Assembly: GCA_036362985.1 (NCBI GenBank)
Contig: JAYGXS010000004.1
Coordinates: 27,841,138-27,905,137 of the forward strand
Direction of reading: 5' to 3'
Origin: Ligula intestinalis
Taxonomy: Eukaryota > Platyhelminthes > Cestoda > Diphyllobothriidea > Diphyllobothriidae
DNA length: 64,000 nt
Below, piece by piece: positions 22,791 to 33,500 of this stretch. Under the pieces are notes generated by a model, which saw only the letters and a program-made list of their open reading frames with translations, made no database searches and was not told the DNA's origin. The translations under genes and the position numbers were made by a program. Position 1 is the first letter of the stretch, and every line of letters starts with the position of its first letter.

Positions 22791-24494
22791 TCATTCAAAT
22801 GAAACAACGAAGATTATCTTACTGAAACCTGGCGATAGTTGTGTTTGCCATAGCGTTCCCCGCACCAGTGCGATAGGGTCTTTTATGACGTGAAAGCTAC
22901 CAACCTTGCGGATTTCCACTGGACTCCGTATCTTCAACCACAAACTTTTCGGTGGAAATTTGTTGCGCCAATCAAGCTGCCACCTGTGGCGGCGTCAGCT
23001 TTGATCTGTGTTTCATAAATTAGGTGGAGCAGTTTCTCGCTGATTGAGAGACCACCTCATGTGTTCGACCAAACGCTACAGTATCTACGACATATAGGGA
23101 GTTCTCCGGAACGAATGTGTGGAAATGCTGATGTTCGGGCGAACTTTGTGGGCTCTGTATCGTCAAAGTCTTCACTGTAGGTAAGCGGCAGAACTGAAAG
23201 TGGCGTGTACTGCCAGGTTTTTCGACATAGGGCTGCCTCGGCCCTGTAGAGGATTTTTGACGTGCAGTCTGACTGTGTGCGTTCTGAGTCGTGCCCCCGA
23301 TGGGCGGGAGGGGGGGGGGAGGTGAGCGGTTGGGGATCCGTCAGCGTAATTCGGTCTGGCGGCTCATTTTCTTTGTCGGGAGGGGGGATTCGTCCCTAAT
23401 GTTGTGCCTGTGCGGCTTTCTGTGTGACTATCTTGTCCTGAGCTTCTTTATATAATGATGCAAGACTATGTAAGCTGCGGGAAGGTCGAGGTGTCTGTTG
23501 ATGGAGTTGATATCTGAATTCCGCGTCTTAAGCGTTAGCCGTTGCCCCGGTCTAAGATGGTGGCTCCCTGAAAAATCGAAAGTATCACCAGTTTTTCCCA
23601 TATGCGTTGCAAGCTGTGAATTTGGATCAAGTCTCCCCGCTACTGATTGGGGCTCCTGTAGGTGGGTCTACAATTTGACACTGGATAGCCGACCAAGCTG
23701 TCTGAAACATCAGCATTTTAGTAAATTTGTGCCTAGCAAACTCACCTTTTTTCTCAGATTATCAGCCAGGACCTCTCAAGCTCGTCAATCTGTGAATGAT
23801 CCTTCAGTATGGTTGCTCCCCCTGAGTTGGGTAGCGGCACCTTTCGGTGCTTTAGAGATTGTTTTAGGCTGACTTTATGGGCACGACGAATTTATTCCTC
23901 GCAGCACGGCCTGTAGCTCCGTAGATTTTATGTTTCTTTCTAGTCAGACGTTTTTGATGCCTCTTTCAGCCCCTTTTATATTTACTGACGGCAGTAAGCG
24001 AATACAGCCTTTCTCGGGCTGTTTTGCTTTTAAGGTCAGCTTACTTGAATTTATTTCTTGGACCTCAGTCGCTGCATTTCGTCCTCGTCGCTATGGAAGC
24101 AGCCTTGAGGTTTTGTGTGCAGATCCGACGACTTCATTGGCGTTATATTTCACATACTCTGCCAATCTTGGTTGCCGTTTTCAGGGGATATCTATGGTCC
24201 ATATTGGTGGCCATTTTAGTAAAAAGTCACTGCCAAACTGTGCTAAGTCAGATTCATTTCGGTGCTATCAATCATTGTTTACACACGTTTCGCGTTTGGG
24301 AAGTCTCTCTGATCAACTTTGTAACCTCTTTTTTGAACCAAGCACTCGTAAAAATGCTCCGCCGTTGTCATAAACATGCCAAGGTCAGCCCAGCCGTGTA
24401 TCGATCCCAAGTGCGAGGAGCTGGCAGTCCGTCTGAGCTGAGTTAATAACCCGGTAATTTGGCAGACACGCGCCGCGCGGGTCTAAAGCGCACA
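22791..24494. other. intergenic, nothing supported
   Basis: G-rich patch at 23300-23400 with a G9-10 run. Overlapping frames at 23498-24446 resemble no family and lack convincing exon borders. Confidence 0.3.
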
Positions 24495-24655
24495 CTTGCA
24501 TATGAGCCTTTGTTTTGTGCTCTCCCTTGTCTTTGTCGGTAATGTCCTTTTGCCTATATTACTGTCCGCCTTGCGACGTAGGTTCGAGTGCGAACTACAA
24601 AGCCACGACGGACGGATGAATGTGTCCTCTTAATGATCAGTTTACCCCTATATAC
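24495..24655 (+). repeat. SINE-1 body, head missing
   Basis: CTCCCTTGTCTTTGTCGGTA, then CGAGTGCGAACTACAAAGCC and GTGTCCTCTTAATGATCAGT match the second half of the full copy at 24690-24985. Confidence 0.65.
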
Positions 24656-24689
24656 CACTGTATATTCCCGATCAAAAGCCGAAAAGACA

Positions 24690-24985
24690 GCGAGCCCTTG
24701 GCGCAGTGCTTAGAGCGTTCGACTTCTAACTAACGAGGTCGCGGGTTCGAAACTCGAGCAAGACACCCATTTATTGGGCAACACTCGAGTTGGGTATGAC
24801 TAGCTGACGAGAGATACTACGCCATAAATGGCCATCCTAGTCTCCGTTGTCTTTGTCGGTAATGCCCTTCTGCCTTATCCGCTTTTCAGCTCGAGTGTGA
24901 GCTCTAAAACCACGATGGGCGGGCCGGTGTGTCCTCTAACTGATCGGTGTACGCTTATCTGCCACCATAATATATTTTGCCAATA
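24690..24985 (+). repeat. tRNA-derived SINE-1, near full length
   Basis: Box A region TTGGCGCAGTGCTTAGAGCG, box B GGTTCGAAACTC, then GGGTATGACTAGCTGACGAG, TCTCCGTTGTCTTTGTCGGT and GTGTCCTCTAACTGATCGGT. This is the longest copy in the window and lies right after a truncated one in the same orientation. Confidence 0.8.
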
Positions 24986-25009
24986 GAGGAGAATATCCGA
25001 GTTCCAGGA

Positions 25010-25523
25010 AGCAGTTCAGAAGAAGGAGCGATCACTGGAACAAGAGTTTGATTGTCCTGACATTTCGGATTCCGTCGGGAATCCTTAGTCGTAGGTTATC
25101 GTGAACAAGTCTGAGGCATGCTTAGCTATGGCGTGATACATGCACAGATTGCACGGTATTTATAGTTCGTAGCGGTCACTCACATGCGTACTATAATTGT
25201 CAGTTCTTGTAGCCACCGCTTGAGGTCTTAATTGGTGCGGTGATTGCTCATTAATTGCCACAGTGTTCTTGTCCGCGTTGAATGCGGGTTTGATAATTGC
25301 ACGACAATTATGCCCGCTGTCATCAGAGTTGCTGTTGCGTCCGGTCCTTCCCACGTGACTGATTCTTTTGCTCAGGAAATTTCTCAGTACACCATATAGG
25401 AACGCCAAATCGTTGCGCTTGTTGACGGACTGGGGGCCTGAATACCATGACTTGAGCAGCTCGCGGCTCACGCGGTTGTCCTTTTTTGCGAGGATTTCGG
25501 CCTCATCAAACTTGACGTCCCCT
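25010..25523 (-). mobile_element. PLE remnant: endonuclease C-terminus plus 3' end
   Basis: Read on minus from 25523, the frame gives EAEILAKKDNRVSRELLKSW, then QSVNKRNDL and LRNFLSKR, the C-terminal part of a GIY-YIG endonuclease of the type also found at 14571-14690 (GEFLEAWHSS, INRHVDLD). The frame stops at 25160. The strand then continues into the 3' terminal signature TTCCCGACGGAATCCGAAAT with TGTTCCAGTGATCGCTCC. It ties the widespread 3' signature to a protein-bearing element. The RT and the GIY motif itself are missing. Confidence 0.7.
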
Positions 25524-25784
25524 TAACCTCGAGATAGAATTAGATACTGCAAAGAGGTCGCCTGATAACCGCATCGTGTGACATAAAGGCAGGGTAAAAC
25601 TTCAGCTTTTACTTAATAACTTTTCGTTAACCAATAATATGACACAGCCTGCCGGATAGAGTTGAGAGGGCGGAAACAAAGGAACGTCCATGTGTGCCCC
25701 GGGCCTCAAACAGGTAGTTAGTTGGAATAGCATACACCTAGATTCACATGCCCTGCTGAGATCAAGGTGTTATGAGCACCAGCG

Positions 25785-26150
25785 TTGACTTTAATCAGTT
25801 TCACCTCTGACAAAGTTTAGTGTCAGTAATGCTACCAGTACTACTAACGCACAGCTCCATTGTTAGCTGGTAGTAGAAATAGAAATAGCCGTATCCTTCT
25901 CGGCCTCCTTGAGCCTGTTCTAACACCTACTGAATGTGAGTTAGTGTAAATAGTGCGGAAGTACCCGCGCAGAGTCTACTGTCACTTAATACTAAGTTAG
26001 ATGGTGTTTCTGGCTTGCATTTAAGAAAGCGGCCAACGCCGCGTCCCATTTGGTCTTATTGAGGAGTTCTGTGGGCTCTGATTACCTCACTATAACCTGA
26101 GACTGTCACCATCACTGCAACAACCTGTTGGTGCACTTGGTTAAGTTCAT
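25785..26150 (-). repeat. dispersed repeat family C, copy 2
   Basis: Inverted partner of 15350-15780; see that entry for the shared blocks. No coding potential recognised. Confidence 0.7.
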
Positions 26151-26179
26151 CAAATTTGATGCTCGAATACACATGTCAG

Positions 26180-26285
26180 TGCCAGCCCGATGCCTGGCCT
26201 TTCCCAAGACTTCTCCTCTACTAAGTAACTGGTGTCTGAAGATCGCAGTTGCTAGGGTTTAACTCAGTTAATCCCCTGCGATACT
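26180..26285 (+). repeat. family A end, first of two
   Basis: Contains GGCCTTTCCCAAGACTTCTC, CTGAAGATCGCAGTTG and CCCTGCGATAC. A nearly identical ~95-bp block occurs 633 bp downstream at 26815. Confidence 0.75.
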
Positions 26286-26319
26286 GGTGACATTCCGATA
26301 TGATATGAACACACAACTT

Positions 26320-26440
26320 CCGATGTGGCCTGCTATCCCTGCGTAGTTGTTGACTTTACGGCCTGTCCCTGCATAGTTGGTCATTTTCTCTGCGTATTTG
26401 GCGATTTACGGACGTGGCCCTGCATAGTTGGTGATCGGCA
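26320..26440 (+). repeat. short imperfect tandem repeat
   Basis: Variants of CCCTGCATAGTTGGTCATTT recur three to four times (CCCTGCGTAGTTGTTGACTT, CCCTGCATAGTTGGTCATTT, CTCTGCGTATTTGGCGATTT, CCCTGCATAGTTGGTGATCG), each followed by ACGG/ACGT. Confidence 0.7.
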
Positions 26441-26814
26441 TTCGCGACTTACTGCTCATAGCCCATTCAGCCCAGGCCATGGCTACTTCTTAATCCAACA
26501 GAGATATCCTTTCCCGAGTACAAACACCCAGATCTTCTTCTCAACAGGTGGTACTACTTCCACCGCCAATTGTACCCTTTTGGTTCAACTCATACTGGCT
26601 GGGCATACTACCTTGCTGTTGACGTTTTACCGAACCGGCGGCTTTCTTCAGCCGCCCATGCATGGTAGCTCATTCCAGCCACAGCCACCCATGCTGTTTT
26701 GCAATCCTACCTTGGTACGTATCTCCCTTGCTAAACTTAATTATCCTTCCTCCGTTCGGGTTCATTCAGTATCCTTACTACTGTCTCGGGAGGGAGTACT
26801 TGTAGTGGTCGCTG

Positions 26815-26920
26815 CCTGCCCGACGCCTGGCCTTTCCCAAGACTTCTCCTCTACTAAGTAACCTTGGTCTGAAGATCGCAGTTGGTAGGGTTTAACTTTA
26901 CTGAACTCCCTGCGATACAC
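26815..26920 (+). repeat. family A end, second of two
   Basis: Direct repeat of 26180-26285. It ends only about 55 bp before the acceptor site of the first recognised aquaporin exon, so the ATG at 26882 that opens the exon's frame lies inside this repeat. Confidence 0.75.
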
Positions 26921-26976
26921 ACACACGCCTTGTCATCTACCACTCACGCATACTTGATTGCCTTGCATTCTAACAG

Positions 26977-27562
26977 GAACCAGAGCAATAAACTCTCTCA
27001 GAATGAACGGAAAAAAATCGAGCCCACCCTCACACCGGAGTACCTGGGCATGCTCACACACATCTTCTTTGCGGAACTGTTTGGTGCTGCCATTACCACC
27101 TTTCCCGTCATGTTGATGAACAAGGCCAACAGATATAAACCAGTCGTTGAGGCCATGTCCATTAGCGCTGCAGTCTATGCCGCCGTCTGGATGATCTATC
27201 CCATTAGCGGGGCCCACCTGAACCCCTGCATCACACTGGCCTCTCTACTGACCCGGCGAATTCGCCTCATTCACCTACCAGTCTACTGGTCTGCTCAGTT
27301 CCTTGGCACACTGATGTCCATCGCCTGTGCCTACGAAATCACCAACTTCAAAGTCGGTGACCCTACGTTCGGTATGAGCCTGCCTACATATAAGCTCTCA
27401 GACGCACAAATAATTGGCAATGAGTTGATGATTACATCACTCCTGCTGTTCGTCGTGCTGTCGGGGGAGGATGAGATGAGGACTGACATCTGGACTGCCG
27501 GCAGTGGTGTCAATGTGGCCATAACCTATATGCTTATCCATTTCGTAACCCTTGTTACGTCG
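26977..27562 (+). CDS. aquaporin exon with membrane segments 1-5 and the NPC loop
   Basis: Acceptor CATTCTAACAG ends at 26976 and donor TCG|GTAGGT begins at 27563. The exon begins with the last base of a codon and ends in phase 0. NPC is encoded at 27221-27229. The hydrophilic N-terminus ([19 protein letters not shown]) precedes segment 1. The frame is open further left to 26882, but that part lies in a family A repeat. An internal Met before segment 1 (YLGM) is a weaker alternative start. Confidence 0.85.
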
Positions 27563-30500
27563 GTAGGTTATCATTTTTCGTTTCTATAAAAGTTAATTTT
27601 GGCCCAGAAACGTTGTCGTAGTCAGTAAAATAACTATCCGTGAGCGTCCTAACTGTTATAACGACGAGTTCAGTATCGCTAGTGTTGTAACGGTGATATC
27701 CGACATGTTTCACCGTCAAATTACGCCCTGTTTAAATTTCCAAGGAAGAACACAATAAGAAGGGCATAATTCTGGAATCCACCCTGAGGAGTGTTTATTG
27801 TGTACAAACCCGGAGGAGCTGTATCGGGTAACTGTTGCCGCTGGCTGATCTCCAGCGCGCTCTTTGGCCCGCCTCGGGGGCAAGCCCCGACATTGGGAGC
27901 GGACTAGCGTGTCTTCGCTGTCCGCTTGTGTGATGCAACTCTCTGTCCCGCCTATGGGGTAAGCCCCGGCATTGGGAGCGGACTGGCGTGGCCTCGCGTC
28001 CGCTTTCGCAACTCTCCCTGTGTCAGGGGTGACAGTGTCTTATACGACAGTGTCAAGTGCCGTTCGCCTGTAGCCTGATTGGCGCATCGGGACAACTGCG
28101 ACCAGTGACGCGCGCGAACAAGCGCATGCAAGTGTATCCTCTCCAGAGGTTAAGGTCATCTCGCTTGAACAATCATCACCTCTATGCGGTCACATCAAAC
28201 AAACAAAGACATTTGGTTAGGCTCGACGCCTCAGGGAAGCCTCCAAATGTTGCTAGTACCTGGTCAGGCTAATATCTTAACACTAATAACCTACCCCGCC
28301 ACCATCAGCGTCAGGAGACAAACGAACAGTAAAAACAGTGGACTACACTGTTGCTGTTAAGTTGACCGCTGACGTATTCAGGAAAGGGCCTGTAGGAATC
28401 TAAGCTGTGAGTGTGCTCAGAGCTCTACAATTATCATGCCCAGTCCCGTATAGGAAGGGAAGGAGTAAGATCAGTGGGAGATGTTTATTTTATAGAGAAA
28501 ATCGGTGGTGGTCTGAGGCCCCAACATGCCGTAGCTTCGAGTCCTGCGCGCACGTGTGTCTGCTAGCGTGCTATGGGCGTGAACGAATAAATGTCCAAAG
28601 GGAGTGAGTCACTGGCTGCTTGATCAACTGCTTGGCCAATAGCAGTCTACAGTACTTGTGACTGGCTGTCCCAGAAACAGATATAGGAGTGCGGTCAAGT
28701 GATGGATGGCGGGCTTGGCGACGGCGCTAGAGATCGCTTGGTTAGCACTTGCTGACAGTGAGCAATCACATAATAGCTATTTCCGATTAGGAGTGATTAG
28801 GTAGTGGAGTTTCATTATTGAGTATCGTGAAGCATAACCTCACGATATTTTAATTTCAAGGAAAGGCGTCCTTTGGGAAAAAAGGAGTACATTTATTCGG
28901 GAATTTTTGAGTCTGCTGCCCCAGCTCGTCTTCGGACTAACAGGCCATGTGCAATGACCAACTAACATTTCAAACGTGTGGAAAACAATAGTTAAAGGAC
29001 ATGAGACCTGATTGGTAGGTGTGGCCTCAGTCAGTCTATGTCCTGCCGCCTTCCTCTCTTCCACCGTTCTTTGAAGTGTTGATAAATACCATCTAATTTT
29101 ATGTGCCGATTGATGCATGAGTCATCGGAGTGCATGCCCTGAAAAAAATTTCGGCCATTTTCGGATGGGCAAACTCCGATGATGCGTTCACCTCCCATCA
29201 GTTTAATAATGTCGTGTCGTAAGTTGCAAAGTGGAGACCTACGCTTATCTGTTTTGCTTATCCTTTAATTATCCTCTCTGATCGATATTGTCACAAAAGT
29301 CAACTTTATTTTTGGGTATCAGTAGTTTAAGTACTGCACCTCGGATATCTCTAGTCCCAGTTGTTTGTCTATGGAAGCGGTGGTTATAGAGGTTTTATGG
29401 GTGGGGAATTGGAATAGGCAGTGGAATAACTGCTATGTTTTTTTGGTTTATTGCATTTAAAAAGGTTTTTGACTTGTACCTGTAGATTCTCCTAATCTGT
29501 ATTATTGTTTAACGTATTTTGGCAAGACGAGAATATCAAAATGTTGGTTTCTTGAAATTTCTGAAAAAATGGCGCTTAGGAGGTCGTCTACTTCTACTTA
29601 CCTGATGTCCAACTTACCGTTCTCGAGTTAAATTAGTGTAGTCCGCAGCGCAAAAGCGCCGCGCGCACCTTCACTTTACATGCGGAACAACTTACTCCTG
29701 GAATTCTGACTTTTGCAAATTTGGCCTATATATCCTGCTTTTGTAGCTATGGGTATATAAGGTGTACTACTTTAACTGCCCCTGCCACTGCTGTGGAAAG
29801 CGTCTAAACCACGAACCTGACTGTTGGCCGGTGGACTACGGTAAAGTGCTTTCAAATTTAAAAACTAGTGACTAGACAGATACCGGTCGGAGGGCTTTCT
29901 TGTTGACCAAGTTACGCTGCTTGGTCTGCATGTTGAACACAACAATAAGGTGCTTTTCGTCCGTTCTTAAACGCTTGATTCTTCAAATGGACATTTAAGC
30001 CTCTTGTTCACATTATATTCGCCTGAATAAAGAAGACAGTATAGGAGGTACTTTTAGGCAGCTCTGATTAATTCTCCACTTTTAGACCGCGTTTATTTGA
30101 CTTTCGATTCCTTACATACCACAAATATTCACAACAATAGGCGTGTCCTCGTGCACAGCACACAGAAAACATGGTGGACATATTCAAGCTTCCACGGCTT
30201 CGCAAGATCTCGCCAGCATCTGCGGGTGACAGGTCTCATAATGTGCCAATATCCATTTATTTACCAATTATTTATTCCGCTCATGGGTAAGAGCAGTGAA
30301 CTCCTGGCCGACAGGTCGCGGGTTCGAGCCTGGGGTGGTACGAAACCTGGATTTGCGTGTGGATGGTTGAGGACGTCAATTAGGTCAGAAATGGTCATTC
30401 CCGACTCCCTTAACTTTGGTGGTAACGTTTTTCTGCCATACGTACTCGCCGCTATGCGGATGCTGGTAGGACTCGAGGGTGAGCTCCGGGACAGACCGGG

Positions 30501-33500
30501 ACAAGTGATTCGCATGAGCGATTGATGAGCGCCCATCAAAGCCTTGCTACTGTGTGCCAAAGTTCAAACTAATGAGTATCCTCTGTGCAATTTTCCAGCA
30601 TTTGTGTTAGAAAATTAGCCTGACCAAATGCTAGCAGCATTTGGATGCTTTTCTGAGGCGTCGAGCATAGCCAAATGTCTTTATGTGTTCACTCTGACCG
30701 CTTTCAAAGTCATATGCCTTTGCGGTGGCCATGCCCGCGTGATGACTGTCCGACAGTTCCCTCGTCGATTTCGACGATGGGCCCCACGCGCTCCAACAGG
30801 CCGCAACAAGCGCTGAAGCAAGCCGCAAAAAACACTGAGGTGAGTTGGGCAAGCAGCACGAAGGCTACAGCAAGCAGGAGCAACACAGGGAACTTGTGCG
30901 AAAGAAAACAGGAGCTTAGGCAGACTCGCGCGGAATCTACCCACTGGCTCGCCACTCCCACCTCCGTATCCGGTGTAAAGACAAAGTCAATAAGACCGGG
31001 AATGAGGGAGGGTGTAGATGGCTGGCGCGATAAACACTCAGCATGCGCACACTTGACACAGCCATCTCACTAGGTATGCTCCCAACTGCGCGGGGGCACC
31101 ATAAAGGCCACATTGAGAGGGAGCCATTGCAGCCTGACTCTCAGTCCTCCCTCTCCTCCCGTATGCACACACAGACACACGCGTACAGGAGCAGCAACGT
31201 AGGGGGCCCTGGGGGTCGCTTACCTTGAGGTCTCCTGCGTGGTTGAAGACGGATCCGCATCTTGGAGATGATGAGACGATGATCAGTATCACCATCGGCA
31301 CCCGGCATTACATTTGTCACCAACACGTCCTGTTGGTCGCGTTGCCGCACGAGGACATAATCCAGAAGGTGCCACTGACGAGACCTGAGGTGCATCCAGG
31401 TCACCTTGTGCTGCAGCGGTTGGCTGAAGTAGGTGTTGGTCAGTATGAGACGGTGCACCACGCAGATGCGAAGGAGGAGTAGGCCATTGTCGTTGAGTCC
31501 TCGGAGGCCGTGGGGTCCGAGCACTCCACTCCAGGTGGCGTGGTCTGTGCCGACGCGGGCATTGAAGTCACCAAGGACTATCAACTTGTCCGCCTTCGGC
31601 ACAGAGGCCAGGAGGGCGTGCAGATCCTCGTAGAACTTGTTCTTTGACTCGTCAGAGCTGGTTATCGGTGGAGCGTAGACACTTACGATGGTGGTGAATT
31701 TGCCACCCCAGAGAGGCAGGCGGAGACTCATCAGGCGTTCGTTGATACCCTGCAGCGTACAGGGTAGTCGTCCCACGATGTCCTTCCGGATGGCAAAGGC
31801 GACGCCGGCCTCGCGTCGCCCTGCCGTCGGACGCCCCACATAGAAGAAGGTGTAGCCGGCATCCACCTCTTCTATGGAACCTTCACCGGAGAAGCGGGTT
31901 TCACTGAGTGCGGCGATGTCCACCTTGAAGCGCGCTAGTTCCCGGGCGATGAGCACTGTTCTCCGTTCCGGTCGAATGCTCCTCGGGTTATCTAAAAGGA
32001 AACGAACATTCCAAGCGCCGAAGGTGATATGACTTACCTGAGCTCCCTAAGCTGTCAGCCTGTGATCTCTGGGAGCTGTCCTGCGGGAAGGAAATGGGTT
32101 AGAGGGAGGGTGGGGAAGAGGGAAGTTTGGATTTGCGTTTGTAGTGTTTCGACCGCGTGTGTGCAATCTGTCAGCCACGGTTAACTGGCAGATGTCGCGA
32201 CCCAGCGTGTTTGGTAACCACCTTTTCTAGGCCCATCAACCCTCTCGCGAGGGGCAGCAGCGCTGTTCCACAAAGGGACTGCCGGTCACTCACAACTGCT
32301 GCCGAACTGCACCATGGGCCACGAGTGTTTTGGTGCCGAATGACCACTTGGCTGTGAGCCTGCCTACAGCTTTTCTGTCGCGCAGCTGAGGACTTTTAGA
32401 GGGGGAGTATTTGGGAAGTAGGGGGTTGGGAGCAGCAGTAATTTTCCTAGTAGCAGTAGCGGTGAAAGGGACTGTGTCTCACGTAAAGTTGATACGCGTT
32501 CTATTGCTACGGCATCTGACTATGGTCAATCAGGCCACAAGAGAACGCGTGACCTTATCTCCTTATAAGCCGCTGTCACCTCTCAGACAGGGGGATTTGC
32601 ACATCGGACTGTTATAACATCGCAAGTCCGCCCCCGATGCCGGGGATTCACTCCGCAGCGGGACAAAGAGCACGCTGGAGATCAACTAGCGTCAACTACC
32701 ACCCGAGACAGCAAATCCGGGTTTTTTACACGATAAACCCTCCTCCGGGTGGATACCAGAATTATGCCCTTATTGTGTTCTTCCTTAGGGATTCCAAAGG
32801 GCGTAATTCGACGATGACACATGTCAGATGCCACCGTTACAACATTGGCGACGCAGAACCCATCGTTAAAGGTAGAACAGACAACATAAGCCGCCATTTT
32901 GGAAGTGTCAACTGCAGCTCAACAGCAGAGCACACAAAAAGAGTTGGAAGCTTGGTGGCTTAATTCCGTCCGACCGCACAATTTTCCCGGTTTTATGAGA
33001 TTTTCCATTGTCAATCATTTGCACTGGGGTAGACCCTTGCTACTTAAAGCCCAGCTTGAACTCTAATCTATTAAAAATATTAGGCAAAACTTCTCTCCGT
33101 ATATGTTTCACTTCTTCTTCTTGTACGTAAGAATGTGATAAACAGTTTCCAAATACGTTGTCACTGTCTACAAGTAAATTAACGCTTTATTTCTTTGCAC
33201 CTAGCCTTAGTTTGTCTCGGTGTTAGGCTTGATGTTACTCATATATTGGTCTAAAGAACGTTTTACAATTACAATTGGACCGAAGGGATTTATTTTAAAT
33301 CAGCTATTAAATTAGGCATTCGGAGAAATATGAGGCGATGGAAGCAGCCTAGTTTGGAGGAACATTAAACTTTTCGCTAATTTAAAATGCTACCTTGAAC
33401 AGCTATTCACAAAGAGTCGAACGCATAAAAAGTTACTCGAACGCATTTGTTTCACTGAATTGCGAAGTGAATATGCCCTCAGTGTTCCCGCGCTCGGCAT

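Noticed and set aside
23498..24446. Three sizeable plus-strand frames
   Set aside because: Overlapping frames, no recognisable domain, no clear splice sites; composition alone explains them.
26325..26861. 178-codon frame just upstream of the aquaporin exon
   Set aside because: It starts in a small tandem repeat and ends in a family A copy; no domain, no splice logic linking it to the aquaporin.
26882..26976. ATG at 26882 as the aquaporin start
   Set aside because: The first 30 codons are family A repeat and the intervening sequence ends in an acceptor-like CATTCTAACAG; the N-terminus before membrane segment 1 would be unusually long.
27686..32841. The two LTR-like sequences as ends of one retrotransposon around the LINE fragment
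   Set aside because: They are in opposite orientation; LTRs of one element are direct repeats.
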